Positions 10,738 through 21,848 of a DNA stretch of 64,000 nt are shown here, in pieces. This DNA is from Heloderma charlesbogerti (Eukaryota > Chordata > Lepidosauria > Squamata > Helodermatidae), in the NCBI GenBank assembly GCA_026122225.1, contig JANEZZ010001491.1:558001-622000 (forward strand), in the 5' to 3' direction. Made by a program: the position numbers and the translations under genes. The notes beneath the pieces were generated by a model, which worked only from the letters and a program-made list of their open reading frames with translations, did not search any database and had not been told where the DNA came from. Position 1 is the stretch's first letter. Each line of letters starts with the position of its first letter.

Positions 10738-11199
10738 ATCTAAACATTAACCACAATGGTATTACTGTAGCAAAAGTGCTGTCGAGATGTTTGGATAGAT
10801 TACAGTACAAGGGGATGGAAGGCAAGAGAGGGAGAGAGAAAAAATAGTCTTGGCTAAAACCCACAATCCATTTACTCCAAAGTAAACCCATGAATGTCAA
10901 AGTGTCCATTTCAGAGTCAGCAGACTGTCAATTACAACATTCATTTAGTAAGTCTCTGTATTGGGCAAGAGAATGTGGAGCCAAGTTCTGTTGTTTATGT
11001 TACAAAGAGACGCTTTAACGATTGGAAAGGAACAGAAAAGCATTATGAGAACGTGTCCATTGATGAAAAGCACGGCTTGGAAAGAAGTTCCACTGAGATT
11101 GACAGGGCTTACTTCCAAGGAAATTGTGTTAACTATTGGGCTGGTGTCCGTGTGTCCGTGTGTGTCCATGTGTGTATGCAGCTGTTTCCCAGCAGTGTA
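10738..11199. other. No gene seen
   Basis: Fragments of the squamate 'AAGTAAAC / ACTTACTTCC' MITE family lie at 10858-10900 and near 11088-11125. A (TGTGTCCG)-like short repeat occurs at 11145-11175. No coding signal. Confidence 0.5.
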
Positions 11200-14035
11200 C
11201 TTGCTGACCCTGGATCAACGGCAAACCTAAGGGATGCTGAACAAACCTACCTTGTGTCTGTACCTTGTGTTGGGTACCCGGGACAGATTAGGGATTCTGT
11301 TGGTGTACCGCCCACCCCGCTGCCCATCGGACTCCCTGCCTGAGCTGACGGAGGTGGTCTCGGACTTGGTGTTGAGGACCCCCAGGATGATGGTCCTGGG
11401 GGATCTCAACTTCCATGCCGAGGCCGCTGTATCCGGGGCGGCTCAGGACTTCATGGCCGCCATGACAACCATGGGGCTGTCCCAACATGTCATCGGCCCA
11501 ACGCATATAAAAGGACACACGCTTGATCTGGTTTTCTCGACTGGGCAGGAGGATGGTGATCTGAAAGTAGAGGAATTAACATCTGTCCCTTTGTCATGGT
11601 CAGATCACTTCCTGCTGAGGTTTAGACTTCTGGCGGCCTTTCCCCTCTGCAAGGGTGGGGGACCTATTAAAATGGTCCGCCCCTGGAGATTAATGGATTC
11701 CGATGGATTCCAGAGGGCTCTGGGGGATTTTCCTGCTGGTATGGCTGGTGCTCCTGTCGAAGCCCAGGTCGCTCTGTGGAATGCAGAGATGACTCGGGCA
11801 GTTGACACGATCGCGCCCAAGCGCCCTCTCCCTCTGAGCAGAGCCCGGCCAGCTCCTTGGTATACACCTGAGCTGAGGGCAATGAAGCAAGAGGGGAGAC
11901 GGCTAGAACGCAGGTGGAGGAAAACTTGTGCTGAGTCTGACCGAACACAGGTAAGAGCCCACTATCGAGCCTACTCTGTGGCGGTGAGGGTGGCAAAGAG
12001 GCAGTTCTTTTCCACCAGCATTGCATCTTCTCAGTGTCGTCCGGCGGAGCTTTTCCGAGTGGTTCGCGGCCTGTTACATTCTGGGCCAGGGAGAGAGACG
12101 GTGGAACCCTTGGTAGCACGCTGTGACAAGTTTGTGCGGCACTTTGAGGATAAAGTCGCTCAGATTCGTCATGAATTGGACACCACCATTAATGCAGTTC
12201 CATTGGTAGAGGCGTTCAGAGCACCGTCTGGTCCAGTTTTATTGGATGAGTTTCAGTTACTGAGGCCTGAGGATGCGGACAAGGTGCTTGGCCAAGTCCG
12301 ATCGACCACTTGTGTGCTTGACCCTTGCCCTTCATGGCTTATTAAATCAAACAAGGAGGGGTTGTCCGGCTGGGTCCAGGAGGTTGTAAATTCCTCCTTG
12401 AGAGAGGGAGTGGTGCCTGCTGCTTTAAAAGAGGCAGTAATTAGACCACTCCTGAAAAAGCCTAACCTGGACCCAGAGGATGTTAACAATTATAGGCCAG
12501 TGGCCAACATCCCCTTCCTGGGCAAGGTGCTTGAGCGGGTGGTTGTAGGACAGCTCCAGGCACTCTTGAATGAAATGGATTATCTAGATCCATTTCAATC
12601 GGGCTTCAGGCCTGGTTTTGGAACGGAAACTGCCTTGGTCGCCCTGTGGGATGACCTCTGCCGGGAGAGGGACAGGGGGAGTGCGACCCTGTTGATTCTC
12701 CTGGACCTCTCAGCGGCTTTCGATACCATCGACCATGGTATCCTTCTGGATAGGTTGTCTGGGTTGGGAGTTGGAGGCACTGCACTACAGTGGTTCCGCT
12801 CCTACTTGGATGGCCGATTCCAGAAGGTGGTGCTGGGGGATTATTGCTCTGTGCCATGGCAATTGTGCCATGGGGTTCCACAGGGCTCTATTCTATCCCC
12901 CATGCTGTTTAACATCTACATGAAACCGCTGGGGGAGGTTATCCGGAGGTGTGGGCTGAGGTGCCATCAATATGTGGATGACACCCAGCTCTACCTCTCT
13001 TTCTCATCAAAACCAGGTGAGGCAGTGGCTGTTCTGAATCAGTGCCTGGGCACGGTAATGGACTGGATGAGGGCTAATAAACTGAAACTCAATCCAGACA
13101 AGACGGAGGTACTGTTAGTGGGTGGTTCGTCTGCCCGGCTAGGTGATATTCAACCTGTTCTGGAGAGGGTTGCACTCCCCCTAAAGGATCAGGTTCGTAG
13201 TTTGGGGGTGCTCTTGGATCCAGAACTGTCACTTGAGGCACAGGTGAACTCAGTGGCATGGAGCACTTTTTATCAGCTTCGGCTGGTATACCAACTACGC
13301 CCTTATCTGGACAGAGATAGCCTAGCTACAGTTATCCAAGCTCTGATAACTTCTCGTCTGGATTACTGCAATGCGTTATACGTGGGGCTGCCTTTGAAAA
13401 CGGTCCGGAAACTTCAGCTGGTCCAAAATAGGGCAGCAAGATTGTTAACAGGGACTGGCCTGCGAGCTCATATTACGCCAGTACTTTTCCAGCTGCACTG
13501 GCTGCCAGTCCATTTCCGGGCCCGATTCAAAGTGCTGGTGTTAACATTCAAAGCCCTTAACGGCTTGGGGCCAGGTTACCTGAAGGATCGCCTCCTCCCA
13601 TATGTGCCTGCCCGGACCTTAAGATCATCCTCAGCGGCCCTTCTCCGTGAGCCCCTGCCAAAGGAAGTGAGGCGGGTGGCTACTAGGAGGAGGGCTTTTT
13701 CTGTTGTGGCACCCCGGCTCTGGAATGAGCTCCCCAGTGAGGTTCGCCTGGCGCCTACATTGTACTCCTTTCGGCGCCAGCTGAAGACCTTTTTATTTTC
13801 CCAGGCATTTTAGCTTTCTAAATTTTTATCTTTGCTGTTTTAAATCTGTTTTTTAAATCCTGTACTGCTGCTAGGTTTTATTGTGGTTGTATTGTTATAT
13901 TGTGGTTTTAATGTTCTATATATTTTAAATTGTTTTATTGTGTGTTGTTTGGTTTTAGTTTTTGTGAACCGCCCAGAGAGCTTCGGCTATTGGGTGGTAT
14001 AGAAATGAAATGAATAAATAAATAAATAAATGAAT
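11200..14035 (+). mobile_element. 5'-truncated L2-clade LINE, young-looking
   Basis: A non-LTR retrotransposon carries an open endonuclease/RT frame (11234-13813). It has a 3' UTR with GAGAGCTTCGGCTATTGGGT and GTATAGAAATG, and an AAATAAATAAATAAAT tail at about 14012-14035. The 5' boundary is uncertain; recognisable protein starts near 11276, inside the endonuclease domain. No clear target-site duplication was found. Confidence 0.85.
11234..13813 (+). CDS. L2-clade LINE ORF2: apurinic endonuclease (partial) and reverse transcriptase
   Basis: The 859-codon uninterrupted frame encodes the enzyme that nicks chromosomal DNA and primes reverse transcription of the LINE RNA. The C-terminal half of an APE-type endonuclease is visible: GDLNFH at residues 56-61, HTLDLV at 95-100 and SDHFLL at 123-128. 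RT fingers begin at NYRPVANIP (about 419). Catalytic aspartates lie in LSAAFDTID (Asp 497) and YVDD (580-583), with GVPQGSILSP near 546. The C-terminal HWLPV region (about 750-850) is typical of L2/CR1-type elements. The first endonuclease motifs are missing, so the nominal ATG at 11234 is only the first Met in the truncated frame. ORF1 is absent. It has no internal stop or frameshift, unlike every other retroelement frame in this window, which points to a recent insertion. CR1 or another close clade is the main alternative name. Confidence 0.9.
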   Translation: MLNKPTLCLYLVLGTRDRLGILLVYRPPRCPSDSLPELTEVVSDLVLRTPRMMVLGDLNFHAEAAVSGAAQDFMAAMTTMGLSQHVIGPTHIKGHTLDLVFSTGQEDGDLKVEELTSVPLSWSDHFLLRFRLLAAFPLCKGGGPIKMVRPWRLMDSDGFQRALGDFPAGMAGAPVEAQVALWNAEMTRAVDTIAPKRPLPLSRARPAPWYTPELRAMKQEGRRLERRWRKTCAESDRTQVRAHYRAYSVAVRVAKRQFFSTSIASSQCRPAELFRVVRGLLHSGPGRETVEPLVARCDKFVRHFEDKVAQIRHELDTTINAVPLVEAFRAPSGPVLLDEFQLLRPEDADKVLGQVRSTTCVLDPCPSWLIKSNKEGLSGWVQEVVNSSLREGVVPAALKEAVIRPLLKKPNLDPEDVNNYRPVANIPFLGKVLERVVVGQLQALLNEMDYLDPFQSGFRPGFGTETALVALWDDLCRERDRGSATLLILLDLSAAFDTIDHGILLDRLSGLGVGGTALQWFRSYLDGRFQKVVLGDYCSVPWQLCHGVPQGSILSPMLFNIYMKPLGEVIRRCGLRCHQYVDDTQLYLSFSSKPGEAVAVLNQCLGTVMDWMRANKLKLNPDKTEVLLVGGSSARLGDIQPVLERVALPLKDQVRSLGVLLDPELSLEAQVNSVAWSTFYQLRLVYQLRPYLDRDSLATVIQALITSRLDYCNALYVGLPLKTVRKLQLVQNRAARLLTGTGLRAHITPVLFQLHWLPVHFRARFKVLVLTFKALNGLGPGYLKDRLLPYVPARTLRSSSAALLREPLPKEVRRVATRRRAFSVVAPRLWNELPSEVRLAPTLYSFRRQLKTFLFSQAF

Positions 14036-14106
14036 AAAAACCTATACCATCTACACCACAGCACTGGTTACTGACTAGTCACTGACTACTACCTGCTAAT
14101 GGGCAA

Positions 14107-14640
14107 TCAAATCAAAGGATCTATTTCTGCTTCCAAGCCCAGTTCAAAGTGTTGATGTTAACCTTTAAAGCCCTAGAAGGCTTGGGACCAGAGTATCTAA
14201 AGGAACGTCTCCTCATGTATGTACCTGCTTGGACCCTTAAATCATCTTTGGAGGCTCTCCCCGAGAAGCTGCCACTGAAGGAAGCTATGCAGGTAGCTAC
14301 AAGAGAGAGGGCCTTCTCAGTTGTGGCACCCCCCCCTTATGGAACGCCCTCCCAAAAAAGATTTGCCTGGCGCCTGCATTACTACCTTTTCTACGCCAGT
14401 CAAGGACCTTTATCTTCTCCCAGGCATTTTAGAGACCTAATTCTAAATGTCTATGGCTTTTCAAATCTTTTCCTGCGCTGTTTATTGTTTCATATTCTAT
14501 TTTATTATTTTAAATATTTGTATTGTATTTTATCATTTTAACGGCTTGTATCGAAATTTACCCTTTTAACTGTTTGTAACCTGCCCAGAGAATGTTGGTT
14601 ATTGGGTGGATTAAAAATCTAATAAATAACAAATAAATCT
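14107..14640 (+). mobile_element. Older L2-clade LINE 3' fragment
   Basis: A second, decayed L2 copy lies directly downstream on the same strand. Its frame at 14149-14430 matches the C-terminus of the neighbouring ORF (FKALEGLGPEYLKERLL, then ATRERAFSVVAP), with a frameshift at the C run near 14331. It ends in a TTGGTTATTGGGTGG tail and AATAAATAACAAATAAAT. Confidence 0.8.
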
Positions 14641-15385
14641 AGCTCTGGATCCTGAAGTGATTGCTCCGGCTGCAGTTGTACTGGAAATGGATTTGTGCTG
14701 GCATCAGATCCTCCTGCGCCACACAGGACTTGCTTTTATGGATGTCCCTCACTGTCAGTCGTCCTTTCTTGTGACACATCTCAAAGGTGGGAACAGCAGG
14801 AGGTTCAGATATAGTTTAAACCGGTGGTTCTCAACCTTGGGTCCCCAGTTGTTGTTGGACTACTGCAACTCCCATCATCCCCAGACAGCATAGCCAGTGG
14901 TCACAGACGATGGGCACTGTAGTCCAACAACATCTGGGGACCCAAGGTTGGGGATCCCCTGGTCTAAACTCTCATATGAATCTTCCTGACCTTTACACTA
15001 CTTCAGAGACCCTGCTTAGAGTTTCTCCACCTTCTGAAGTGAGGTGTGTGGCACCATGGAACGGGGCCTTCTTGGTTGCAGTGCCTTCCTTTTGGAAAAC
15101 CTTCCCCCTGTCTATTCTCCAGCCAGCCACTTGGCTGATTTTTAGCAAGTGAGGAGGGAATGAAGACAATGCTTTTCTCTTTGGCTTTAAACATGATTTG
15201 ACGCTGCTGCTGTTCTGAGCTGTAGTTCCAGGTGGTGATTTGTTGATTGCTCAGATTTTATGGTTTTACATGTTGTTTATATTTGTTAGCCACCTTTGGA
15301 ATTTCCATGATTAAGAGGAAGGATATAAATATTTTACAAATAGCTATACAAACAAACTGATAAATACACAAACAAACAAACAAAC
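14641..15385 (+). mobile_element. Third, degenerate L2-like LINE fragment split by a hAT MITE
   Basis: Around 15035-15150 the translation VRCVAPWNGAFLVAVPSFWK resembles the conserved end of the L2 ORF. It is followed by a T-rich 3' UTR, GGATATAAATATTTTACAAA and a CAAACAAA tail. The hAT at 14822-14961 interrupts it upstream. The left boundary is uncertain. Confidence 0.6.
14822..14961. mobile_element. Palindromic hAT MITE
   Basis: CGGTGGTTCTCAACCTTGGG pairs with CCCAAGGTTGGGGATCCCCTG, and GTTGTTGGACTAC pairs with GTAGTCCAACAAC. The 8-bp flanks GTTTAAAC and GTCTAAAC differ at one base. Confidence 0.85.
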
Positions 15386-16144
15386 AAATGGTCCTTTTCT
15401 ATTCAGGGCATCCAAAAGAAGATCATCAGTGCCATTTTATGCATGTTTACTCAAATGTAAATCCTGTTGTAGTCTATGGAGCTTGCTTCCTTATAAGTGT
15501 GTGTAGGATTATTGTGTTAGGAGGCAGTGGTGGCAGAATCTTTATGGAATCAGAATGAAAACAATAATGTCACATAGGGAAGCTAGAAATAAGGTAAATG
15601 TAAGAGAAACTCCCAACCAGAGCAACCTATTAGCCATCCAAATAGTACTCACACTGGGAAATGGGTGGGTAAAATTTTCATGATTTTTAGTCTAGAAAGT
15701 AAGGCAAGATACTTTTCAAGCTGTCAAAACAAACGCAGGCCTGGGCTGTTACAAGGATAGATCTGAATGGACGATGTTTTATGATTCAGGTTTCACCATT
15801 AGAGTCACCATGTGGCCGGGGTCCCCTCTGGAAGCTCACATCCACCTCTCTCCAGGGCCCACACACATGCCTGTTTCCCGGCCCAAGGCACCAAAGTAGT
15901 GAGAGCTTTGGAAGCAACATCAGTTGCCTAGCAACATAGGGAGATGCTAAGACCCTGCTGCTAACAAGGGGACCACTATGACCTCCCACCGTTCTAGCCT
16001 TCCTCCACCTGCTAATGTGCTGTCACCACTTGAATCCCTGGTAGGGAAATGCTCCAGGCATGAATTGGGAACATGGCTGCTGCTCCCATATATTGGGATA
16101 CATAAGCAATCCCAGGCCATGTGGAATCTTAAAAGGGCCCAAGT
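15386..16144. other. No gene seen
   Basis: A fragment of the 'TGTTTACTCAAATGTAAATCC' MITE family is at about 15440-15515. The rest is unrecognised and non-coding. Confidence 0.5.
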
Positions 16145-16609
16145 CAGGGGTGTTGCTAGGCGTGGGCCCTGAAACTATTTCCTGGAGCCCCAAATCTATT
16201 CCAGAGAGACCTGAGTATCCATTGATGCCAATAGAAGGTTTTTCCCTCAGTTTAATTACCATGCAGGGAGTGATTTTAAGGAGGATTGGAATGGATAGCT
16301 CTCCCTTCCGCACATGTTGCAACACATGTGCACACGCCCACCACTAGTCTTCCCCCGCATGGCAATTAAAGTTAGGCAAAACTTTTTTCCGATTGGTTTG
16401 GGATGATCTGGGGTAGGATGAAAATTAACTGAAGAATTTGTTTTATTTGAGATTATTTGAATGAGAAATTGATCGACTGGCTTCGCCTCTTGTGAAATTT
16501 AAATAAATCCTTGCAATCATTTCTAAATTTGCATATATAGGTATGAATTAGCATATGCAGATTTCTGTCCTATGTACCTGGGCCCCGAATCTTTTAAGTG
16601 CCACTCCTG
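16145..16609. mobile_element. Non-autonomous hAT
   Basis: The left end CAGGGGTGTTGCTAGGCGTG and right end AAGTGCCACTCCTG are inverted termini. The flanks GCCCAAGT and GGCCCAGT match at six of eight bases. GGGCCC and CCCCGAAT/CCCCAAAT words recur inside. No open frame. Confidence 0.65.
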
Positions 16610-17035
16610 GGCCCAGTGCAAAGAAAGGCTATACAGACTTCACACTGGGAAAATCCCAGAACACCACACCAAAAAAGACTGCTTTTTGCTCAAGTCATTG
16701 TAGGGCCAAATTCAAAATGGTGGCTGTGACATGAGTTCCCTAAGCTTATTAAGTTGAAAACACTACAGCCCTTTTAAGTACCCATAATGACTCGATAGTA
16801 AACAAACGCCACTGTGGCTGGCCAGGATGCTTATCGGGGTAAAACTATTGGTCTGCTTTGTAACTGGCTGAATTTCCTAAGCTCTCCCTTGATTTTAAGC
16901 CACGCCACAAATTGTACTAACTACAAATTATTAAAGATTAAAGACATGTAGGTCAGCCAACATAGTTCCGAGAACATTCTTGTCTTCCCTTTTTCTTTTT
17001 TAAAAGTCATGATTATTCTTATTTGGAGAAGCCAA
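16610..17035. other. No gene seen
   Basis: AT-rich sequence without recognised repeats or coding signal. Confidence 0.4.
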
Positions 17036-17580
17036 GGGTCAATCTGACCTTATTTGCTTATGCTTTTCATTAGGAGCACTCTCTCTGCAGTACCACACTT
17101 TCATGTACTTCTCTTTGAATACACAGAGGATTTCTGCTTCATGTCTGCATGTATTAAGAATGCAGCCATAGCAACTACTAGCATTAATGAACTATTTGCT
17201 TATGCAGTAATAATTAACTTCCATTACATTACTTTGTGTGATTACTTTCTTAATTGCCTGAATTATGCATCCATTTAATATTTAATAACCATTCTCAGAA
17301 ATCAGACACTGGTAAAAAAAAAAATTGCTCACAGTTTCCTTGCAATAATTAAGCTAACAAGAATAAATGGAACATTAAAAAAATGAATGCCTTGCGTTTA
17401 CATCCTTGCATACAGAACAAGATCTTAAATTAGCTATTTATTAAGTTTAAATTTAAAGACCAAACAGCACATTTTTCAAAAATGCCTGGGGAAATAAACC
17501 TAGATGCTACCTGATATCACCAGCAGAATTAAGTGTCAGGTATTTTCTTTGAGTCACAAATTATTTATAAGTACTAACAT
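17036..17580. other. Candidate conserved non-coding / enhancer-like segment
   Basis: A repeat-poor AT-rich block with many homeodomain cores (CATTAATGAA, AGTAATAATTAACTTCC, CTTAATTGCC), an octamer-like TTATGCAT and GCTTATGCA words. This texture is common in deeply conserved developmental enhancers. The function is inference only. Confidence 0.3.
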
Positions 17581-18480
17581 TTTATGAAAGGGTGTGTGTG
17601 TCTTTAAGATGCTCTTTTAAAAACAAAAGCAACAACAACAACAACAACAACAACTTTGCATCTCCTTTGCCTCAGAAGGCTGGTTTGCAAGCTTGTTTAA
17701 AAATAATAATACACAGACAATGCAAACTCGGTACACAGACTAGGGTTTGATTTACTAAGGAGAATGAACATTCATTGTTGCATATGAAAATAATGTTTAC
17801 AATCAAGCCCAGGCGATCTGATCTGCTTGTTCCTGCATGTTGTCAGCTGTCTCTCTCCAAGCCCTTGTGCTCCGCTGGCACCCAAGCAAAGCCATACGCT
17901 GATCTGCAAAGTGATCATGCCATGATGTTACTGTATATCAGCCCCATTTCCCAGTGGTGTGCAAAGAAGTCGCTTGCTAAACAAATACAGTGTGTGACTA
18001 TTTGATTTTCACACTGTATTGCCAGAGAGAGGGAGTCTATTGAAACCAGGCAAGACAGCCAGCTTCCTCCAAGCCCAACCCCCACCCCTTGAACTTCTTT
18101 GGCAAAAGTGTGCAACCAGTCCATATTGATTATGGCAGCCAGGTTGACATATGTTTATCTGAAGTACAAACCATATTAACCATAGGGATACTGGGATGGC
18201 CTGTACTTATTTTAACCTGTGCAAATGTAATGCACAGAAAATATGAACGTCGGAAAAAAATGAGGAGAGACTGTATCAGGGGTATTGTTCATCCAGTAAA
18301 GCTCACAGTACTAGCAAAGCAATCAAAGCACATATACTGGAGGTGTCAGGAAAATCACGAAGACTGACAGCTCTTCATCCCCCCCCCCCACACACACACA
18401 AGTGACTCGTTTCCAACAAGGAAAACAAGAGAGGCAAAAGTACCAAGGAAGAACAAAGAAAGTTTAGGGTGTCTTTGAGT
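17581..18480. other. No gene seen; simple repeats
   Basis: (CAA)n is at 17628-17653 and a C/CA run at 18380-18402. The remainder looks like unique sequence without a recognisable exon. Confidence 0.5.
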
Positions 18481-18760
18481 TAGCAATGTCTGTGATTTCA
18501 AGTTTGTAAACTGAAGCTAAATTGATGCCAATCTTACCGGCTCTTGTTACTGTGGGCAGCATCATTAGGATTTGCTTTTTAAATGATCTCTCAGCCTGTA
18601 AGCCCGGGAGCTGCTAGCAAAGCAAGGTTAGAAAAAAATGATGGCAGCATGTTGATGCTTCACAGACCTCATGATAGTTTCCGTCTGTCATTATTTACGT
18701 CTGACTAGATGCGTCATGTCAGTTACCTAGAAGGCACTTTAATGTGAAGCTCTTGTGTGG
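18481..18760. other. Candidate conserved non-coding segment
   Basis: Unique-looking sequence with ATTTACGTCTGAC and GATGCGTCATGTCAG, which resemble CREB/AP-1 type sites, and CATTAGGATTTGC. No open frame of note. Conservation must be tested. Confidence 0.3.
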
Positions 18761-19420
18761 GGTGTTTCCCCCCCTTCCCTTCCCTTCTCTTCTCTCACTC
18801 TCTCTCTCTCTCTGCGTTTGCACATCCAGACTGGATACCATTATTTTCCTTGCACCACTACACTAAGGTGAAGCTTGCTTCATTCTTTTCATAATGACAC
18901 ACAAAGAGGAAAGATTTTTTGTTGTTGTTGCTCATATAAGCTTGCATTAGAATTTCTTTTCTTTTTTAAGATGTCTTTGATATTGTTTTTAAAAGTGGTA
19001 AATCTAAATCAAAAGCAGACATCTATCAACAGCCCACTTAATTTTATTTCCTCTTCTCCATTTAGTTTGCCAAGGGAGAGGTAGGGGAGTGTGTGTGTGT
19101 GTGTGTGTACACAATTATTTGTGTATACACACACAATTATTTAGTAAATACAGTATGGAACTGGTGGGAAAATATAATTTCAGGCTATGTTTCTGTGTGA
19201 AATTAGGATGCTCAACTCCCGTTGATATCAATATGCGTTAAGCAGCCTACATATATGTTTTCTGTTATTTATTTTTATCAAACTCCGTGTATGCAGGGCT
19301 GTTGTTTATATGGCATTATGAATAGTTCAAAGTGCTTTATAGTCTTTATTGTGTTTGCTCTTACATCAGCCTATGAAATAGCTCAGTATTTTTCTCATTT
19401 GAAAGATACTAGATGGGATC
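18761..19420. other. No gene seen; CT and GT microsatellites
   Basis: A (CT)n run lies at 18789-18814 and a (GT)n run at 19091-19109, followed by CA-rich sequence near 19125. Confidence 0.6.
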
Positions 19421-19870
19421 CAGGTAGGCAGAGCAATCAAAGTGGACTTGGAGAGGAGTGGAGGGGCAGATCCACTGCCACATCCCAAGCCCTGCAGGCT
19501 TGTGCTGCCCAGGAGGGTAGGTGGGGGAGCATTCCCCCACCCCCACTATGCCAACTCCAGGCAGGCATAGCTAAGGGCCCCAAGGAATTGTACTTATCAA
19601 TGGATCTGCAAGGCTTTGGATTCAGTGGATCCAAAGCTGCAAGTGCCCCACCCCCAAAACACCTCGCTTTGGGGTCTTCCACCAGCTACCAAGCCAACTG
19701 TAGCTTTCTACTTATAGAGGTTTCCATCAGTGGAACAGGACCACCGGGGCAAACAGCGCTTCCCCCCTTGCTTGTCCCCCACTGGTGGAACTCTTCTCCA
19801 TTGGCAAAGGAGCTCTTCCACCCACCCAGTCCTCCCTCCCTCCAGCAATCTAGTCCCAGGGTGTAGGATG
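19421..19870. repeat. Unclassified MITE-like repeat
   Basis: It contains the CTTTGGAT-NCAGTG-ATCCAAAG hairpin (19614-19636) also present at 5933-5955, in GC-rich surroundings. A 214-codon plus-strand frame (19222-19866) crosses its edge and has no recognisable domain, so I do not call a gene. Confidence 0.45.
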
Positions 19871-20418
19871 CCACTCTTCGTCATACTTTAGTCACATTAA
19901 AATCAATGGGACAAGTTAATCCTGGCCAACACATTGATTTCAGTGGGACTAAAACAGAGGTATACAGAAGGTAGATCCTGATCTCCTCGTAGATCTCTGG
20001 ATTATTTTTAGAAAACCATCAAGAATTTCTGGCTTCCAGTTGTTTAACAGCAGCAATAAAATGATTCAGCCTCTCCCTGCATTATACTGCTAAGATGAAG
20101 AAAGTTGGGATTAACCAGGCATGGATTTTTGTGTGGAAGGACTGTGAGCAGTGCTGGCATTCAAACCAAATTCCTGGGGTCAGAATTCTTTAATTCTAAG
20201 TTTATTTATTGTACACCTGGTTTCAGTGGTGGATCTTGGGGTGCGAGTAAAAAAACAAAACAAAACAGATCCTGCAAACCTGATGTCTGTCCGTCTGCCC
20301 ACTTCTGGAGTAAAGCATAGCTAACTTAGTCTGGATCTAACCCACTGATTTTCCACTCCCAGGAGACTATAGCAGAGATGAACCTTAAATGCAGGAAGAC
20401 TTCCTATTCCTATAAGGG
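19871..20418. other. No gene seen
   Basis: A fragment of the 'TTTAGTCACATTAAAATCAATGGG' repeat family lies at 19890-19955 (compare 43525-43605). The rest is unrecognised. Confidence 0.45.
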
Positions 20419-20790
20419 CTTGTTCAGTCGTTCAGTCGTGTCCGACTCTTCGTGACCCCATGGACCATAGCACGCCAGGCCTTCCTGTCCTGCGCTCTCT
20501 CCCGGAGCGTGCTCAAGTTCATATTCATTGCAGCAGTGATGCTATCTAGCCATCGCATCCTCTGCCGTCCCCTTCTGCTTTTGCCTTCAGTCTTTCCCAG
20601 CATCAGGGTCTTTTCCAGAGAGTTTTCTCTTTGCATTAGGTGGCCAAAATATTTGAGCTTCAGCTTCAGTATCTGTCCTTCCAATGAGCACTCAGGGTTG
20701 ATTTCCTTTAGGATGGACTGATTTGACCTCCTTGCAGTCCAGGGTGTCATCCTTGTGGTCCCCTCTCCCACCATTTTTAGTTCCTGCATG
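20419..20790 (-). pseudogene. BovB LINE reverse-transcriptase C-terminus and 3' end
   Basis: On the minus strand about 121 codons encode the BovB ORF2 C-terminus. Landmarks are LKLKYFGHLMQR, a basic GKSRRGRQRMRWLD segment and RKAWRAMVHGVTKSR, followed directly by the GACTGAACGACTGAAC 3' end. This region lies after the RT palm in BovB. The copy is 5'-truncated with no RT catalytic motif, so it cannot move by itself. BovB is shared by squamates and ruminants through horizontal transfer, and further fragments lie at 6595-6724 and 40289-40397. A stop-free frame over the preserved part suggests moderate age. Confidence 0.9.
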
Positions 20791-20934
20791 AGGTTGGGGA
20801 GATTTAGGAAAGGACAGTGGCTGGATGGGAAAGATTAAACATCCCCAACCCATGTATGGTGGTGGCCCCAGTCAGGGCCCCATGAGATTACTGAGAGGTT
20901 AAAAAAAACATATTTAACACAGCATGTAGTTTAT

Positions 20935-21720
20935 TTTTCTTCAATTTTTTTATTGAGAATTTCAACAAACCAAACAAACAAAAAACAACATAACAAAACA
21001 AAAAGAAAAAAAGTATAACATTCTAAAACCCTCAGTTTTGAATTATTACAATATTCTAGAAAGAAGTTTTGGGGGTTTTTTTAAGGGAAAAAGTATAGGT
21101 TACACATAAATTTCAGTAAAAACAGACCAAATATCCACATATAAGTCCATCTACAAGTTATGCCTATATACCACTCTTTCAACGTTGCTAGTGTTGTTGA
21201 GTCTTCAATCCATTGCATTATAGGCGGTGAACTTTTATCCTTCCAGTATCATAGTATCAGTCTTTTAGCAACCAAAAAGGCGCAAAAAATCCATTTAAGC
21301 TGACCATGTGTTACATTCCAAGAAGCAGGTAAGTATTTGAAAAGGACAATTACATCAGTAAATATTAAAAAGCTTTCCAATGCAAAATTTATCTGTATAA
21401 CTTCTTCCCAAAAGGAGGCAACCATTGGGCATTTCCAAAGCATATGAATAAGGGAAGCATTGACTGCATTACACCTCCAACAATTAGCCTAATTTGACAA
21501 ACCTTTATTAAAAAGATGTTGTGGCATCCAGACCCGAAACACAAGTTTTTGCTGGATAAGGTGTAACCGAAGATCTGTTGAGATGTCTGATCCAGACAAC
21601 AAGACGGCAGTCCATTGATAATAAAACAAAATAGGATGTTCCAATTCCTCGTTCCATTCCTGCTGTAAGCCACTTGTAACATATTTATTCATTGATAATA
21701 TTTATAAACATGAATTGTAG
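20935..21720 (-). pseudogene. L1-like LINE ORF2 C-terminus and 3' UTR, antisense
   Basis: Minus-strand translations across two frames show an L1-type ORF2 C-terminus: a CWRCN..HMLWKCPMVASFWEEVI pattern (Cys-rich stretch then His/Trp/Cys and FWEEV) near 21400-21480, then VAKRLIL. The A/T-rich 3' end is at 20935-21000. Frameshifts separate the pieces. It is 5'-truncated near 21720 and lacks the RT active site. The copy at 21990-22655 is the same family in opposite orientation. Confidence 0.7.
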
Positions 21721-21848
21721 GTCAATTCATGTAGTTTAGATCTAACAATCTATCCAGTTGATTACACGGCCCTCAAAACGTACTGAGAGCACGCACACAC
21801 AAACACACACACAGCTAGCACTAACTTTCAGTTAATACAAACATACAT

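Noticed and set aside
19222..19866. 214-codon plus-strand frame
   Set aside because: It crosses from unique AT-rich sequence into a GC-rich repeat; the second half reads as low-complexity Pro/Ser/Gly.
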